Shown here piece by piece: positions 25,586 through 36,334 of a stretch of 64,000 nucleotides of DNA. Source of the stretch: Pezizomycotina sp. ARF18 (lineage: Eukaryota > Ascomycota); contig AZLU01000022.1 in assembly GCA_002224055.1 (NCBI GenBank), positions 186,001 to 250,000 of the forward strand. Reading direction: 5' to 3'. Positions within the stretch are counted from its first letter, which is position 1, and each line of letters begins with the position of its first letter. Position numbers and translations under genes: made by a program. The notes under the pieces are model-generated. The model was not told where the DNA came from, did not search any database, and worked only from the letters and a program-made list of their open reading frames with translations.

Positions 25586-25717
25586 AATGAAGAGAAAGAG
25601 GGAGAATGGAGGGAGAGGAGGGAGGTTTTGATCCTCAGTATCGTGATGAGAATATTTATTTCTAAATATTTATTTTATTTTATTTATTTTTTTTAAATTT
25701 CGCAATACACGACGATG

Positions 25718-25763
<46 letters not shown>

Positions 25764-25764
25764 A
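25718..25764. repeat. T26 abutting A21 (self-complementary homopolymers)
   Basis: A run of 26 T is directly joined to 21 A without a spacer, giving a perfect potential hairpin or a homopolymer junction. It lies in AT-rich intergenic DNA. Confidence 0.9.
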
Positions 25765-25909
25765 GGAAGAAAAAAAAGGCTCACAGACTACTACATTCAG
25801 ATTTGCCGCTGGGAAGCGCCTTTTCTTCATGTATATATCTTCACTAACAACATCAACACCATGCTCTTCTTCACGATAGTTAGATATACGGAGCTATACT
25901 TATTAATAT

Positions 25910-26560
25910 ACGTATGCCTTAATCATCTTTCGGCGATGGGTCTCATCTGAATAATCGCTTGGGCGACTTGGCCTATAGGGCCAGCAAGCGAGGATAGTTT
26001 GGAAAGTAAGGTTGAGAGATCCCTGAGACGGAACCAAGCTTTGGGATCGCCAGGGGTCATTCGAAAGCTTCGTTAGGAGCTGGAGGTGGATCGATACGAT
26101 TGGGTTCCAAGTACGCCCTTCTCCAGTATTTCCTGGAGCTTCGAGATGTATAAGTGCTTATGCTGACTTAGTATCTACTCAGGAAGCGGAGTCCAAACGT
26201 AAGATGCTCTAGCTCTCAGCCCTGCCCGGAAGACTCGTTCTAGAAGGGGGTATTGTCCAGGACTGCCATGGAATTAGCGTATTCGGCGTACGCTATATAT
26301 CGACAAGTCTGTCGCCTTATCTTCGATTAGCTACGATGGAGGTTTTTTGCCTGGCCTTTACTAAATCGGCGATGTCGGCGACTTTCGTTGATTCCAGGTG
26401 CGGCCGGATATGGAGGGCCTCGTCCGGATCTTTTTGAGTAAGCGCTCAACTCTCTCGAACACGGATGAAATCGGTTATGCATTGGCATCTTGGGCTAAGA
26501 TCATCTGATCTTCCCCGGAACTGTCTAGAATCCAGATTTGCCCATATTAGCTTTTCGAGG
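25910..26560 (-). pseudogene. Unrecognised minus-strand coding remnant
   Basis: Minus-strand frames show protein character in pieces: SVFERVERLLKK, then in the next frame DPDEALHIRPHLESTKVADI (~26.4 kb), then HKHLYISKLQEILEKGVLGT (~26.1 kb) and TPGDPKAWFRLRDLSTLLSK (~26.0 kb). They are helical, charged and co-oriented. Several stops and frame changes separate them, and no start, intron or family could be fixed. Confidence 0.35.
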
Positions 26561-26860
26561 ATCGTGATATATTAAAGAAGGGGTGGTTTCCTTGAGATCG
26601 GAACCTCTCCATATCAAGCATTCTCTACGTCTATCACATCCACTTTCTCCCAACTCTCACATTCCTTGCCATTTTTCTTTTTAAAAGCATCCACTTCCTA
26701 AGATTCCCTTATAGATTTTTGCTTTCTCCTTAGGCTTTATTTTGAACATTTGCCGTTCTGTTTTTCATTGCTTTGTTGAACGCTTACGAGCTTTTATTTA
26801 TCTTATATATCACGAAGGTAAGAACGTTTTTCTAAGGGATATGCCTTATCCATACCAAAA

Positions 26861-27286
26861 ATGCTTCCCCAGAAGTTCTTCGCCATCCTCGGCAGCCTCC
26901 TTCCCTCGTCCCCGACTCCAGCTCCCCTCGAGGCCGAAGACGACATCCTAACGAAGCGAGCGCCCATGGAGATGGAAAACCTTTACAAGCGTGACATCAC
27001 CGACGGCTTCACGCAGGTCTACGGCGACCAGAAGATACCCAGCGCCACCACCAACCTCCTCTCAACCTCCGACGCATGGTCCGGTTCAACAACACCCCTG
27101 CGCTCAAACGTGCCTCAGCACCACCGGCTGCGTCTTCTTCACGATCGACACCACCGACTCGCCGTTCTCCGGCGTCTACTGCAAGTTCTACAGCGTCTCA
27201 ATCACAAAGAAGACCTCGACGCGAAGACCGTCGTTGTTCACGGGTCCGATAAGATCACGCTGCACAGTGGGTACGGGTATGGTTAA
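26861..27286 (+). CDS. Small secreted protein with Kex2-type pro-region, frame-disrupted
   Basis: The ATG at 26,861 opens MLPQKFFAILGSLLPSSPTP, a plausible signal peptide, followed by an acidic pro-segment with two dibasic sites (LTKRAP and YKRDI) typical of Kex2-cleaved fungal secreted proteins. The mature part continues DGFTQVYGDQKIPSATTNLL. After a frame change near 27,100 it reads CAQTCLSTTGCVFFTIDTTD and GVYCKFYSVSITKKTS, with the C-x3-C...C spacing of small PAN/apple-like or lectin-like secreted domains. It then returns to the first frame for TVVVHGSDKITLHSGYGYG and stops at 27,284-27,286. A total length of ~140 residues fits a small secreted protein or effector. The family assignment is only by motif pattern. 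Confidence 0.55.
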   Translation: MLPQKFFAILGSLLPSSPTPAPLEAEDDILTKRAPMEMENLYKRDITDGFTQVYGDQKIPSATTNLLSTSDAWSGSTTPLRSNVPQHHRLRLLHDRHHRLAVLRRLLQVLQRLNHKEDLDAKTVVVHGSDKITLHSGYGYG

Positions 27287-28169
27287 CGCCCCCGCTGCTT
27301 CTGTGAATGCTGTGGTGGATAATGCTTTGGTGACAGCAAGTTCGCGCAGAAGGAGACGGTTCAGCGGCCGTCGCTACCGGGTCTACAAAGCACAAGCACG
27401 GAAAGCGGAGACGTAACGGACATGCTTGAGTGTTCTCTTTTGCATAGGTAGCGTTTCGTATGTATCTTTTCTTTTCCTTTGTATCTCTAACGTGGCTCAT
27501 GCGGTGTAAATATTTCGGTGTCCAGCGGATATATCCCTGATTTCTGTCTTTTGTTTCCTTTTCTTTTTGGTGCTGAGATCGTCATATATAGAATCTGTCT
27601 CCTGGAGGAAGATAATAATCATTTGTTAGTTTCCATCTGTTAAGCTAAAAAAAGACATGGGGAAATACGCCAATGATCTCTATTCAACATCCCTTCATGC
27701 GTGAACTCATCGATATCTGTGCAAGATAGTTGGCGCTCGTCAACGCTTTGATACGATACTTTGAATCGATGCCTACTAGGATATGAGTCTATCCTATCCC
27801 TCAAAAGTTTACTTGTTGATTTCATTCTCCGTCTACTCAAGTCGGAATCGAATATTCTAGTCCTTGCAGCACTCAAAGTTGAGTCCGTGTATATAAGCGG
27901 TGCCTTGAAGAGATATTACTTTATACAAAATGTTGCTTTTGATACTCTAGATATGGTATTTGTACTCAACTGCAACAATTGTTTTGTCATAAAGTATTGA
28001 TCGTTTCAATTATGGAGATATTTCAATTTTCCTTCTAATCGCGCTCGATCGAAGCATCACGAGATAGGAAGTTCACATTGTGTAATTCGAGGAGATTTCC
28101 GCATTTATGTACTCAAGCAATTGAATTGAAAATATAAACATGCTAACAAAATTAAAACAAAGAAAAACT
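27287..28169. other. Intergenic, no gene seen
   Basis: AT-rich 3' flank of the secreted protein with no supported coding frame, RNA gene or repeat. Confidence 0.4.
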
Positions 28170-28575
28170 ATGCTACTAAAGAAATTAACTATGATACATA
28201 TGGGAGCACCAGCTCTGCAAGATACAGGATGGAGAGCACAGCAGCTCCCTTTATTACTATTATTAGAGCGCCAGGCCCTCCAAAGGGAGTACCAGCCCCT
28301 AAATAAGAGCGCCAGGCTCCCTGAAGAGAGCTCCAGGCTCGTTATTAAGAGTGCCGGCTCTTTAAGTAGTGTGCCGGCACTATTTGAGTACCCGCTCTAT
28401 GAAAGAGAGTACCGCTCTATGAGGAGAGTACCTGCTCTTTGAGGAGAGTACCCGCTCTGGAGAGAGTACCTGCTCTATACTGAGAGTACCCGCTCTATAT
28501 TGAGAGTACCCGCTCTGGGAGTACCAGCTCGTTTAAACAACAAATTAAACAGAGAGCACCAGCTCTATAAATATT
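28170..28575. repeat. Array of short palindromic units (AGAG-x-CC-x-GCTCT)
   Basis: At least fifteen imperfect units of 14-17 bp occur every ~20-28 bp, each an interrupted palindrome with AGAG and CTCT arms around a RTACC or GCCAG core. Examples are GAGAGTACCCGCTCT (several near 28,440-28,510), GAGCACCAGCTCT at 28,203 and 28,553, and AGTGCCGGCTCT at 28,350. Core sequence drifts gradually along the array, from GCCAGG-type at the left to TACCCG-type at the right. No gene is in the array. It could be a degenerate LTR or other transposon end, or a structured minisatellite. Confidence 0.7.
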
Positions 28576-28810
28576 ATGTACAAATAGAAAGAGCGCCAGA
28601 CTCTCTATGAAATATTACCGTCCTTCTACGAACCCGCGTAATGGTTAGTTGGCGCGGATCTACGCAGCAAACCAAACCCTCCTAACCAGGGAGATCCTCC
28701 AGCCCTTTTCAAAAAGCAACGCGCACCCGGCGCCGCTTTAAAAAATTCGTTACAGGTGCCCCACGGTCGACATGGTCACACTAGCGCTGGAAAGACGAGG
28801 AGTGTCAAAT

Positions 28811-29276
28811 TCACTCCTTAGCGTCGCGCTTGATGGATCCTTGACCGGTAACGAGACGAGGGCGTTGGTAACGACGCCGACAGCACCGTCTGCTGTTCCG
28901 TGATAGTGCCGATGACGTCATCGAAGCCGGGGATGTTCTCAAACTGAGCTTCGGCTTCGCGCTTCTTGATAGATGCTCCGCCAGTGACAAGACCGAGCGC
29001 GTTTTCAACAACACCGACGCACCCGTCTGCGGGTTCCGGTGATAGTGCCGATGATGTTATCGAGGCCGGGATGTTCTCAAACTGAGCCTCGGCTTCGGCT
29101 TCGCGCTTCTGATAGATGCACCGCCAGTGACAAGACCGAGCGCGTTTTCAACAACACCGACGGCGCCGTCGAAGGTTCCGGTTACGGTGCCGAGGACGTT
29201 GGCGAATGGGTTGCTCTGGGGTACCGGGGCGGCGGTAACGGCGGTGGTAAGGTGAGGAGGATGTGATGAAATGCAT
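28811..29276 (-). CDS. Secreted repeat protein with KREAEA (Kex2/Ste13-type) sites, frame-disrupted
   Basis: The minus-strand ATG at 29,276 gives a short hydrophobic leader (MHFITSSS... TAVTAAPVPQ), consistent with a signal peptide. Two tandem ~48-residue units follow. Each has VGVVENALGLVTGGASI leading into a dibasic KREAEA site: KREAEAEAQFENIP near 29.08-29.11 kb and KKREAEAQFENIPGFDD near 28.93-28.97 kb. A last partial unit ends SIKRDAKE and TGA (28,811-28,813). KR followed by EA or DA dipeptides is the site pattern cut by Kex2 and trimmed by Ste13-type dipeptidyl aminopeptidase in fungal pheromone and repeat-peptide precursors. Three or four single-base frame changes interrupt the frame. 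Unit identity is high at DNA level, so duplication is fairly recent. The product could be a kexin-processed repeat peptide or a secreted structural protein. No adjacent UstY-like biosynthetic gene is seen. Confidence 0.6.
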
Positions 29277-32200
29277 TTTGAAAGGTATTAGGAAGGATTG
29301 GTCTTGCTAAAGAAAAGGCGTGAACCGGCACACGAGGTGTAGAAGGAGTGTTTTGAAACAAAAGGAAAGAATTAACGATAGAGGAGAGAAATGAAAGGCG
29401 AGACCGGCCCGAGATGTTGAAGTGAAGAAGCTGATTGGTTTGTTGATGATGATGAATTAAAAAAAAAATTTCTTCCGATGGGTGGTTCGAGACGATTTAT
29501 ATATCTCAAGTTCATGGACGAATAACAGTATTGGAACTATAATATGGTGGATCGATCCAGAGTAGACAAAAGATCGAGAGCACATCGTGAAGGCAAGTCT
29601 TAGCGTTTGGCCCTCCGAGGCTCAGGACATGGCTCCAATTCTCGGCTCTTCCTGCTGGAGAATGTGATTTCGAGCCTAAAACCTGGAAGCTTTCGAAACC
29701 ACCAGTAGCCATTTTGGCGTGGAGAGGTAGAAAGAAGATAGGGTGGCCGACCAATGTCAACCCATGTGGAATTCCGTGTGTAAACATCATTTCAGACGGA
29801 TTCAGGCCACGATTAACAAGAAAAGAATATTATTGTAAATACTTTTTAAAATGATCAATACACAGTACCTTAGACAAGATCATGTCTTTCTTTCGTATTA
29901 TATCGCATGGAGTATAAAATCTGGGAAATCCGTTGAGACTGAGCGTGTATATGTGGGTCAGGACCCTTGTAATTTCGCCAAATTGGTGTCACTCCCGCGG
30001 CCAAGCTCCTATTTCTGCGGCGATGTCCAGGTTTCTGGAACACCGGTATTGAAGCCCTTGCCTTTTTAAAACCCTTGTATGAACGAGGGCTTATAATAGA
30101 TACTATTATTATTATAATATTCAGAGAACCGAAAGGAAAGATATTTAGGGTTAGCCGACTAGGAGGCCGTTGGGTCTGAAGCAGGCAATATTCTATTCAA
30201 GGTCACGTCTTACGATTCGTCGAAGTTTCGAATGTACCCGACTGCGGGGACTTCGTTTTGAATTCCGATTGTGGGTCCCGATATACGACTTTGAAGTATA
30301 AGGTTTAAAACGCAAGGAAACGTCTAGAAGGCGTTGTAACGCAATTGTTGATTCTGAAGAAGACCGTGACGATCCTTGATCAATAAGACAGCGCGGACGA
30401 ATTGAACCTCCGCTTTGTCATTAGATAAGAGAAAAATGCTTGCTTTCATCAGAATCTTTGTCTTAGAGTATACACTACTTTCATCTGATGGTGATTCTGA
30501 AGACATTGGAAAGTGAAAAATGGAGAAAGTTTTCACCGATGTGCAGATGTGAACTGTGATCCTGCCGTTGCAGTTAACAACGCCGTTGCAAAATCATGCA
30601 GCGGGAATCGCCACTGCAGTATTTTCGTATTCGGGTATAAGAAAAAAAAAAAAAAAAAAAACAAGAATTTTTAAACGAAATTATTCTTATTCGGTAAAGT
30701 TCAACGTCAGATATCAAAAAGTTTAAGCTAGATTCATATTAATCTCCGAAACATGTATAATGCGGCGAAGGGAATCTTAAGGGGACGATACAATGTTTTG
30801 AATGAAAAAGCTTCCGCATCCGCATACCACATCATGAAATCGTAAAACCTAGACTAAATTTACCCTCACGCTAAATCTCAAATGTCGAGATCTATTGCAG
30901 ATCGACATCATATGATAATTTGATTTTGTTCTAGACACCATCGGAGAGTCGGTTATATATGAGCTAGAAACAGTTCCATGATCTCTGACTGGTCGATTAC
31001 ACCCAGCTATAAATCCGAGTACGGTAAACTTCTAGAAGTGCCGATATTGCGCATATAAGCCTCTGTATACGGCTTCTCGTTAATAAAACGATATCCAGAA
31101 ATGCACTTCCCTACTTAATTTTAAATAAACAAAGCAGTAAAGCAGGTTTTATCCGAAAGCGGGTCGGCGAAATCGCAACGGGATTATGCGAGGCGCGTAA
31201 TGATAGCATATCGCGAACGCGATAATATTGACTAATCATTTCGGCGGTAGTGAAGGCTGCGGGCACTAGTAACTGGACTAATAGTTACGCTCACTTGGCC
31301 ACTGACAAGTTTTGGGTAGATCGGGCGGGATATTCCGATCAAGCGGCTAGTAGATCAATTCCACAAATCATATGCATAAGAAACGCAAGTAAATGCTGAT
31401 TTTTACCAAACCCTATAAACCTTTTCTTCGAGTTTGTCTGATCTCCGATATCTTACAATAATCTCTGGGAGATATAAACATTAAAACAGGTATGAGCACA
31501 TTGCTTAGAAGCTGATCGAGTAGAGCTTAGACTGGTAAATAAGGTAAATGTACTCGAATAATCTCCGACAATATGCAATACATGCCAGGTGATTGCTGAT
31601 ACAAAAGCAGATATAAGACAGTCCGGTACTATAGATCCCTAGCCCAGGTCTTACTGCGTATTGACCTGACGTTCGGCCATTATGGCGTTTCCCGAACTTC
31701 TTCGTACCCAACGCCGCTTCCCGATCCGTTATTCGCGGGCCACTTGTCGGCATCACCTCTCGTCGTCATCCCTGACATCTTCGAACGCGCGATTCCTTAC
31801 GTGTGATTTTCGTTTTATACTTGTCATAGAAGCATGCCACTGGTCGTTGAAGTCTGTAAATGCAGAGAGAAGGTAACCCGGTCAGCTCAAATCCTCCCAA
31901 AAAGGTCTTTTTTATACATAAATATATCAAAAAAAGTCCGAAACAAGACTTACAGTCCGCGACGATAGGAATCCACACTCCTACAGCGATGACTTGTCCG
32001 AAACCCTGAGAGGGAAGTCGTCCTAGAGTAGGGGGAAGATGGTTGGAATAAACATGCTTCTAAAATATGAAATAATAATACTCATCTATTCCACATAGTG
32101 ACAATATGCACACCAGGTTGAGGAGATGTACCATTAGAGCAATTCACCATCTCCTATTTTAAGGTACTTATATATAGGAGCTTTGCCGAAGCAAGAGTAT

Positions 32201-32690
32201 GTCGAGGAATATTAGGAGAGAATACGGCCTGTCTTGTTTATATCTAAATACAGGGCTCTGGTGCAAAGCGACGGAAGATAAATTTTATGTAGGGAAATAG
32301 AGTATCTACTGAACTGACCGCGAGATCAAAAAAAGAAAGAAAAAAAAACGAAGAAAACCTCAATTATGCACTAGAAGACGAAAAATTCGCGCCAATGGGC
32401 CCTTGCAGCGTTCGATGGCGCCTCGCTGCACCACCCAGCGACGAAAAAATGAATATGATTTAGTAGATACATCAAAGTGCTGCGTTGACTGTCATAAGAT
32501 AATGATCTTCTTAATAAACCATTAGAATAGACGCAGAAGAAGATAAAGCAAGCTTTCAAAGTCGAGAGAGGATTTAACTTGTGCTGTGAAAGTTGAGTTG
32601 TGGAAGAAAGTCCACAGGTTGAAAAATAATATGCTAAAATGTGAAAAGTAAACTTCGATTTCCCCTAAAAATGGTTTTTATTTTCCATTC
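29277..32690. other. Gene-free stretch
   Basis: No convincing gene in ~3.4 kb. A minus-strand frame at 29,512-29,790 (~92 codons, starting MMFTHGIPHGLTLVGHP) is open but matches nothing recognised and lacks flanking gene structure. An A20 run lies at ~30,642-30,661. Confidence 0.4.
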
Positions 32691-32744
32691 TCGCGCACTG
32701 TTTAGCCATATCGGGGTACTCGTCGATGAACGAGAGTCTTTCGG

Positions 32745-35660
32745 TCACAGTTCCGTTCGAAGGTTTCGAGCCCAGTCGGCCGGAGAAGCCTTGACGACCT
32801 GCTCCAATCCCATGTAAAAGTTGTAGAGTCTACTTCTGCCGGCATAAAGTCGGTATCGGAATGCGCAGCAGCACTGGCTTGTCGTGAACTTTAGCGAGGA
32901 GCGGAGTCTCTTCGTAGAGCGTTGTAGATGAAGCTCAGGTCGACAATGGTCTAGAGCAGCAGCTACTGGCACGTGCCGTGCAAAGGTTGTGCGCGGATGC
33001 TCCAGTCCCAGGTGAATGTCTCAGACCTCACTTCCGGAATTTCATCAGTGTCGAAAATCCGCAGTGGAACTTCATCATCCTCTAGCATGGAACGTCGCGG
33101 CGGCGCTGTATTGGAGTCGGGCTTCATCGAATAATTTTTGTCGGGCGGCGGAATGTTGTGCAGGTATAGCAGGCCCTTCCTTCGCCACCTTCGTAGCCTT
33201 CGCCGCCGCCTTCGCTTCTCGTATAGTCACTATTGGGTTTTATTCGAAATATTGTTAGCTTTAAAAGCGCAAGGACGGATGAGTTGGATGTAACGAAGTT
33301 GACCCGAGGGCTGTACTTACGAATGCATCCGAAAGTTGTCTCGACATGAAGGTTCCAACGCTGTTTTGTCTCGAACCTTTCCGCATTTGTCGCATTTTAA
33401 ATTCCAGGTACTCGGAATGAATGGGCATGTGTATACGCAAGTGTGACATGGTGTCATAAGCCTTATCGCAATTTAACATCGCGCAGGCGCATGGCTTCTT
33501 TAGATCGGTTCCTAGAAGCTCCTTAGGGAAGTGGGCTGGCCGCCCAGCTTCGTATGGTAGCCTGTACTGTTCCACGTGCGATATTAGGTGGTCGTTAAAC
33601 GTCTTAGTCCCAGCTCGTACTCTTTACCGCATCTTTCCCCTTTTGCCAGCTGCATTTGACAAGCTGGATGGTGGGTTGTCAACGAGCCATTTCTAATACG
33701 GAATGCACCTCGTAAGTGCTCCGAAATACTCGCTCTTTCGTCGAGATAGCTAGACAAGAAGAACAACGGTGAAGGATAGCGCCCGAATGAACGACCATGT
33801 GGGTTCTATATTCCTCTTTGCCAATATACCCTTTCTGTTGCTTACATCGAAACGGCATCCGGTCCATCCACAAGCGAAAGGTTTTCGAGGAGTTTGAGCG
33901 TTATTACTGGCTAGTCGTTCCTGAGCATGTGATTCAAGATGCAGCTGGAGTGCGTCTTTACGCCCCAAACCGTCCCACAAATCCCGTCGTCTCCTTCCAT
34001 CTGCACTTCAACGGTACGATGCTTTCGATCCCACTTGAATTAGTGGGTAAATATCGTTTTTCCAAGCTGGTTTCGAATGATCTCTTCTATCGCGTTTTGC
34101 TTTTGCTTCCGCAAGGTTCCGATGATTCTTAATTAAAACGACGTCAGGCGTTCCCATTACATCTGGGTCCCTTACCATGATTGTCTTAAGTCTTAGGATT
34201 TTGCCTTGTGTCCGGTCGCGCGCCGTACATATTATTTGTCGTGTTTTTTGCATCAATCCGCGCAGGTACCCGTATCTAATCTCCCCAACGGCCTTGCAGG
34301 TGGGTTCCCTGCACCGCATATTTATTCTTGGAAACCTAAGGACTCGGAAGTGTACTTAACCAACCGGAGCGGAAGTTCTCCCGGTATCGGCTTAAGAAAT
34401 CGAGGGCCCGTTCTTCGGCGGTGCTTTCTTGCTTTCCCGTATATTTTCGACGCGCTCTGCACCGGAATTGGTACGCGATCGCATTAGCCAGTGCTCCTAA
34501 CTCATCCGTCCCGATCTGTCGGTATTTACGTTTGAGAGTAGGGGCAAGTCTTCCGGATAGTACCGGCGGGTATGTCGTCGATTGTTAAGCCGGGATCCGA
34601 CTGGGAAAGGCGGAGGCTGCATGAGAGACCATAGCGCGACTTGAGTCAATTTTCAAAAGAGAAATACGAGGAGAAAACACGAAAAAAAAAAAAGAAATTT
34701 GAAGAATATCTACTCACATTAATCCGACATGCTCTCTCGTCTTCCAGTCGGTGGATACCCCGCACCCGCAAGAGTTATCACCGCCCGTGCTAGAATCGGA
34801 TTGGGTCAGCTCTGCGACGACTACTTCTAAGATGATTCTTTCTTTGTCGGGCAGCTGCCGCGCGTTTTCTTGCAATGATGCTGAATTTGGTTAGAGATTT
34901 TAGATTGAGGGTACGGATGGCAGGATGGTACGTAAAAAAGAACAGCTGCGCCGGAAGACGCTCCATCCGAATCCGGTATTTAACGTGATCGAACAGGCGC
35001 CTGAGGTTACCCCAACTGCACAATGGGTAATTGAATTAGCCGTTGTGCTTTCGAGTTCAAAGAATCCGGACGACACAAGAGAAAAATTAAAGCCTTTCGG
35101 TGCTAACAAGTTTGAGCGGTAGCTGAGAATCCTGAAACTGTGTTTAGTGGGATCTTTTAGTTCTTCTCTCAGGTAATGCGATTTTCGCTTTACTTCGTCG
35201 TGGCCATACCATTCTTCCAAAAGCAGAGGAAGAGAACCGTATCATGGCGTCGGCATCGTGGTCGAGGCCATAAATGAAACGCCTTCGAGAGATGCAAGCA
35301 TAATGCTCCGCAGTAGTTTGAGTGGGACGCCTCGACCCCGAAATCTGGAATATGTATTGACGCGAGTCAGGGGCGTCTTCATCGCCTTTGCTCCTCGCTA
35401 TCTAACTCATCTTCATCTTCTTCCTCGCTTTCTTCGCATCTGTCTCTCCTTCATCTCCGCTCTCTCCATCCTTTCATCTTGGTCTTCGGCTTCGTCGAAA
35501 TCCGCATCCGCGTCTTCAATCTCCTGGCTCGATCTCCTCGGGTCGTCGTCCTCGTCGAGCTCTTCTCATCGTTTAACCACGCTAGAAGCTCCGATTTGCT
35601 TATCTTGGCGAGTTCGACGAGCGCTTGATTTTCCCGCTCCCGCTAGATTTACTTAGTTAG
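32745..35660 (-). pseudogene. C2H2 zinc-finger protein locus (putative transcription factor), frame-disrupted
   Basis: Minus-strand segments carry several C2H2-like fingers. CGWTGCRF... EEYRTHMVVHSG lies near 33.82-33.88 kb. CGKEYELGLRRL leads toward an H-x-H region at ~33.6 kb. The clearest, CAMLNCDKAYDTMSHLRIH followed by MPIH, lies near 33.43-33.49 kb. A possible extra finger MRCREPTCKAV is at 34.3 kb. The C-x4-C-x-KAY-x-T-x2-HL pattern recalls the fingers of fungal CON7-like regulators, though this is only a motif resemblance. An acidic/basic low-complexity region (35.26-35.66 kb) precedes the fingers, and a Lys/Ala-rich segment (EAKAAAKATKVAKEGPAIPA) follows after an intron (GTAAGTAC donor near 33,318, branch GCTAAC, AATAG acceptor near 33,229). 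Many frame changes separate the parts. The copia element inserted just upstream of the 5' end. A nuclear DNA-binding role is inferred from the fingers. Confidence 0.6.
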
Positions 35661-36101
35661 CTTGTTTTTGAGAAGCGTAATAAGTGACTCTCGTCACGGA
35701 GAAAACCAGTACCTCCGGTTCCGGCGTCTTTGCATTAGCGGGGTTGGACTTGTTCACGGGACGCAGTCTCCTTGATATCTTTTCCTCGAGCAGTGCAACA
35801 ACTGTACCGGAAATCACTGTTAGCAATGGAAATCACGTTGAAACTGCATTGGAAAAGAGCGAGTTGTCATACATTCGTGATTGATCGTTGTGTCTAGATC
35901 AATCTCTCCTTTGGCGCTTCATGGTATTGCGCACAGTCAGGTGTAGGGCGTGATGAGACGGTGAAGGGGCGTTCTTGACGTCTTCGGGAGGACGTCCTAT
36001 TAGGCACAGGTTAGCCTTGTCAAATGGAAGTTTTTTTTGGGACAGAAGGTCTCGAAATTTTGAGAATGTAGGCTGTATTGGCCGCAGAATTACCTGGGTT
36101 T

Positions 36102-36334
36102 TGTTGGATGTAAGTAGTAAACGAACATCAAACGACACGAATACATCGAGAATTACCGCAGCGCTATACATCGACGACCTCGGCCAAGCTCTATAATAAA
36201 CGGATATATCGATAAGAAGATATTAATATCGTAAAGATTCGTTTTATATAGGATTATTTTATATATAACGGTAGGATACTGCCCTCGATAGATAGTTTTA
36301 TTTCATATAATTAATAATTTTAATCTTTCCTTTA
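36102..36334 (+). repeat. 5' LTR of the copia fossil
   Basis: Aligns along its length with 41,436-41,675. Shared blocks include AAGTAGTAAACGAA, CTCTATAATAAACGG, GATAAGAAGATATTAATATC and CTCGATAGATAGTTTT. Starts TGTTGG at 36,102. Confidence 0.85.

Noticed and set aside
28170-28575. CRISPR-like array
   Set aside because: Units are short drifting palindromes with tiny variable gaps in a eukaryotic context; there are no constant repeats with unique spacers.
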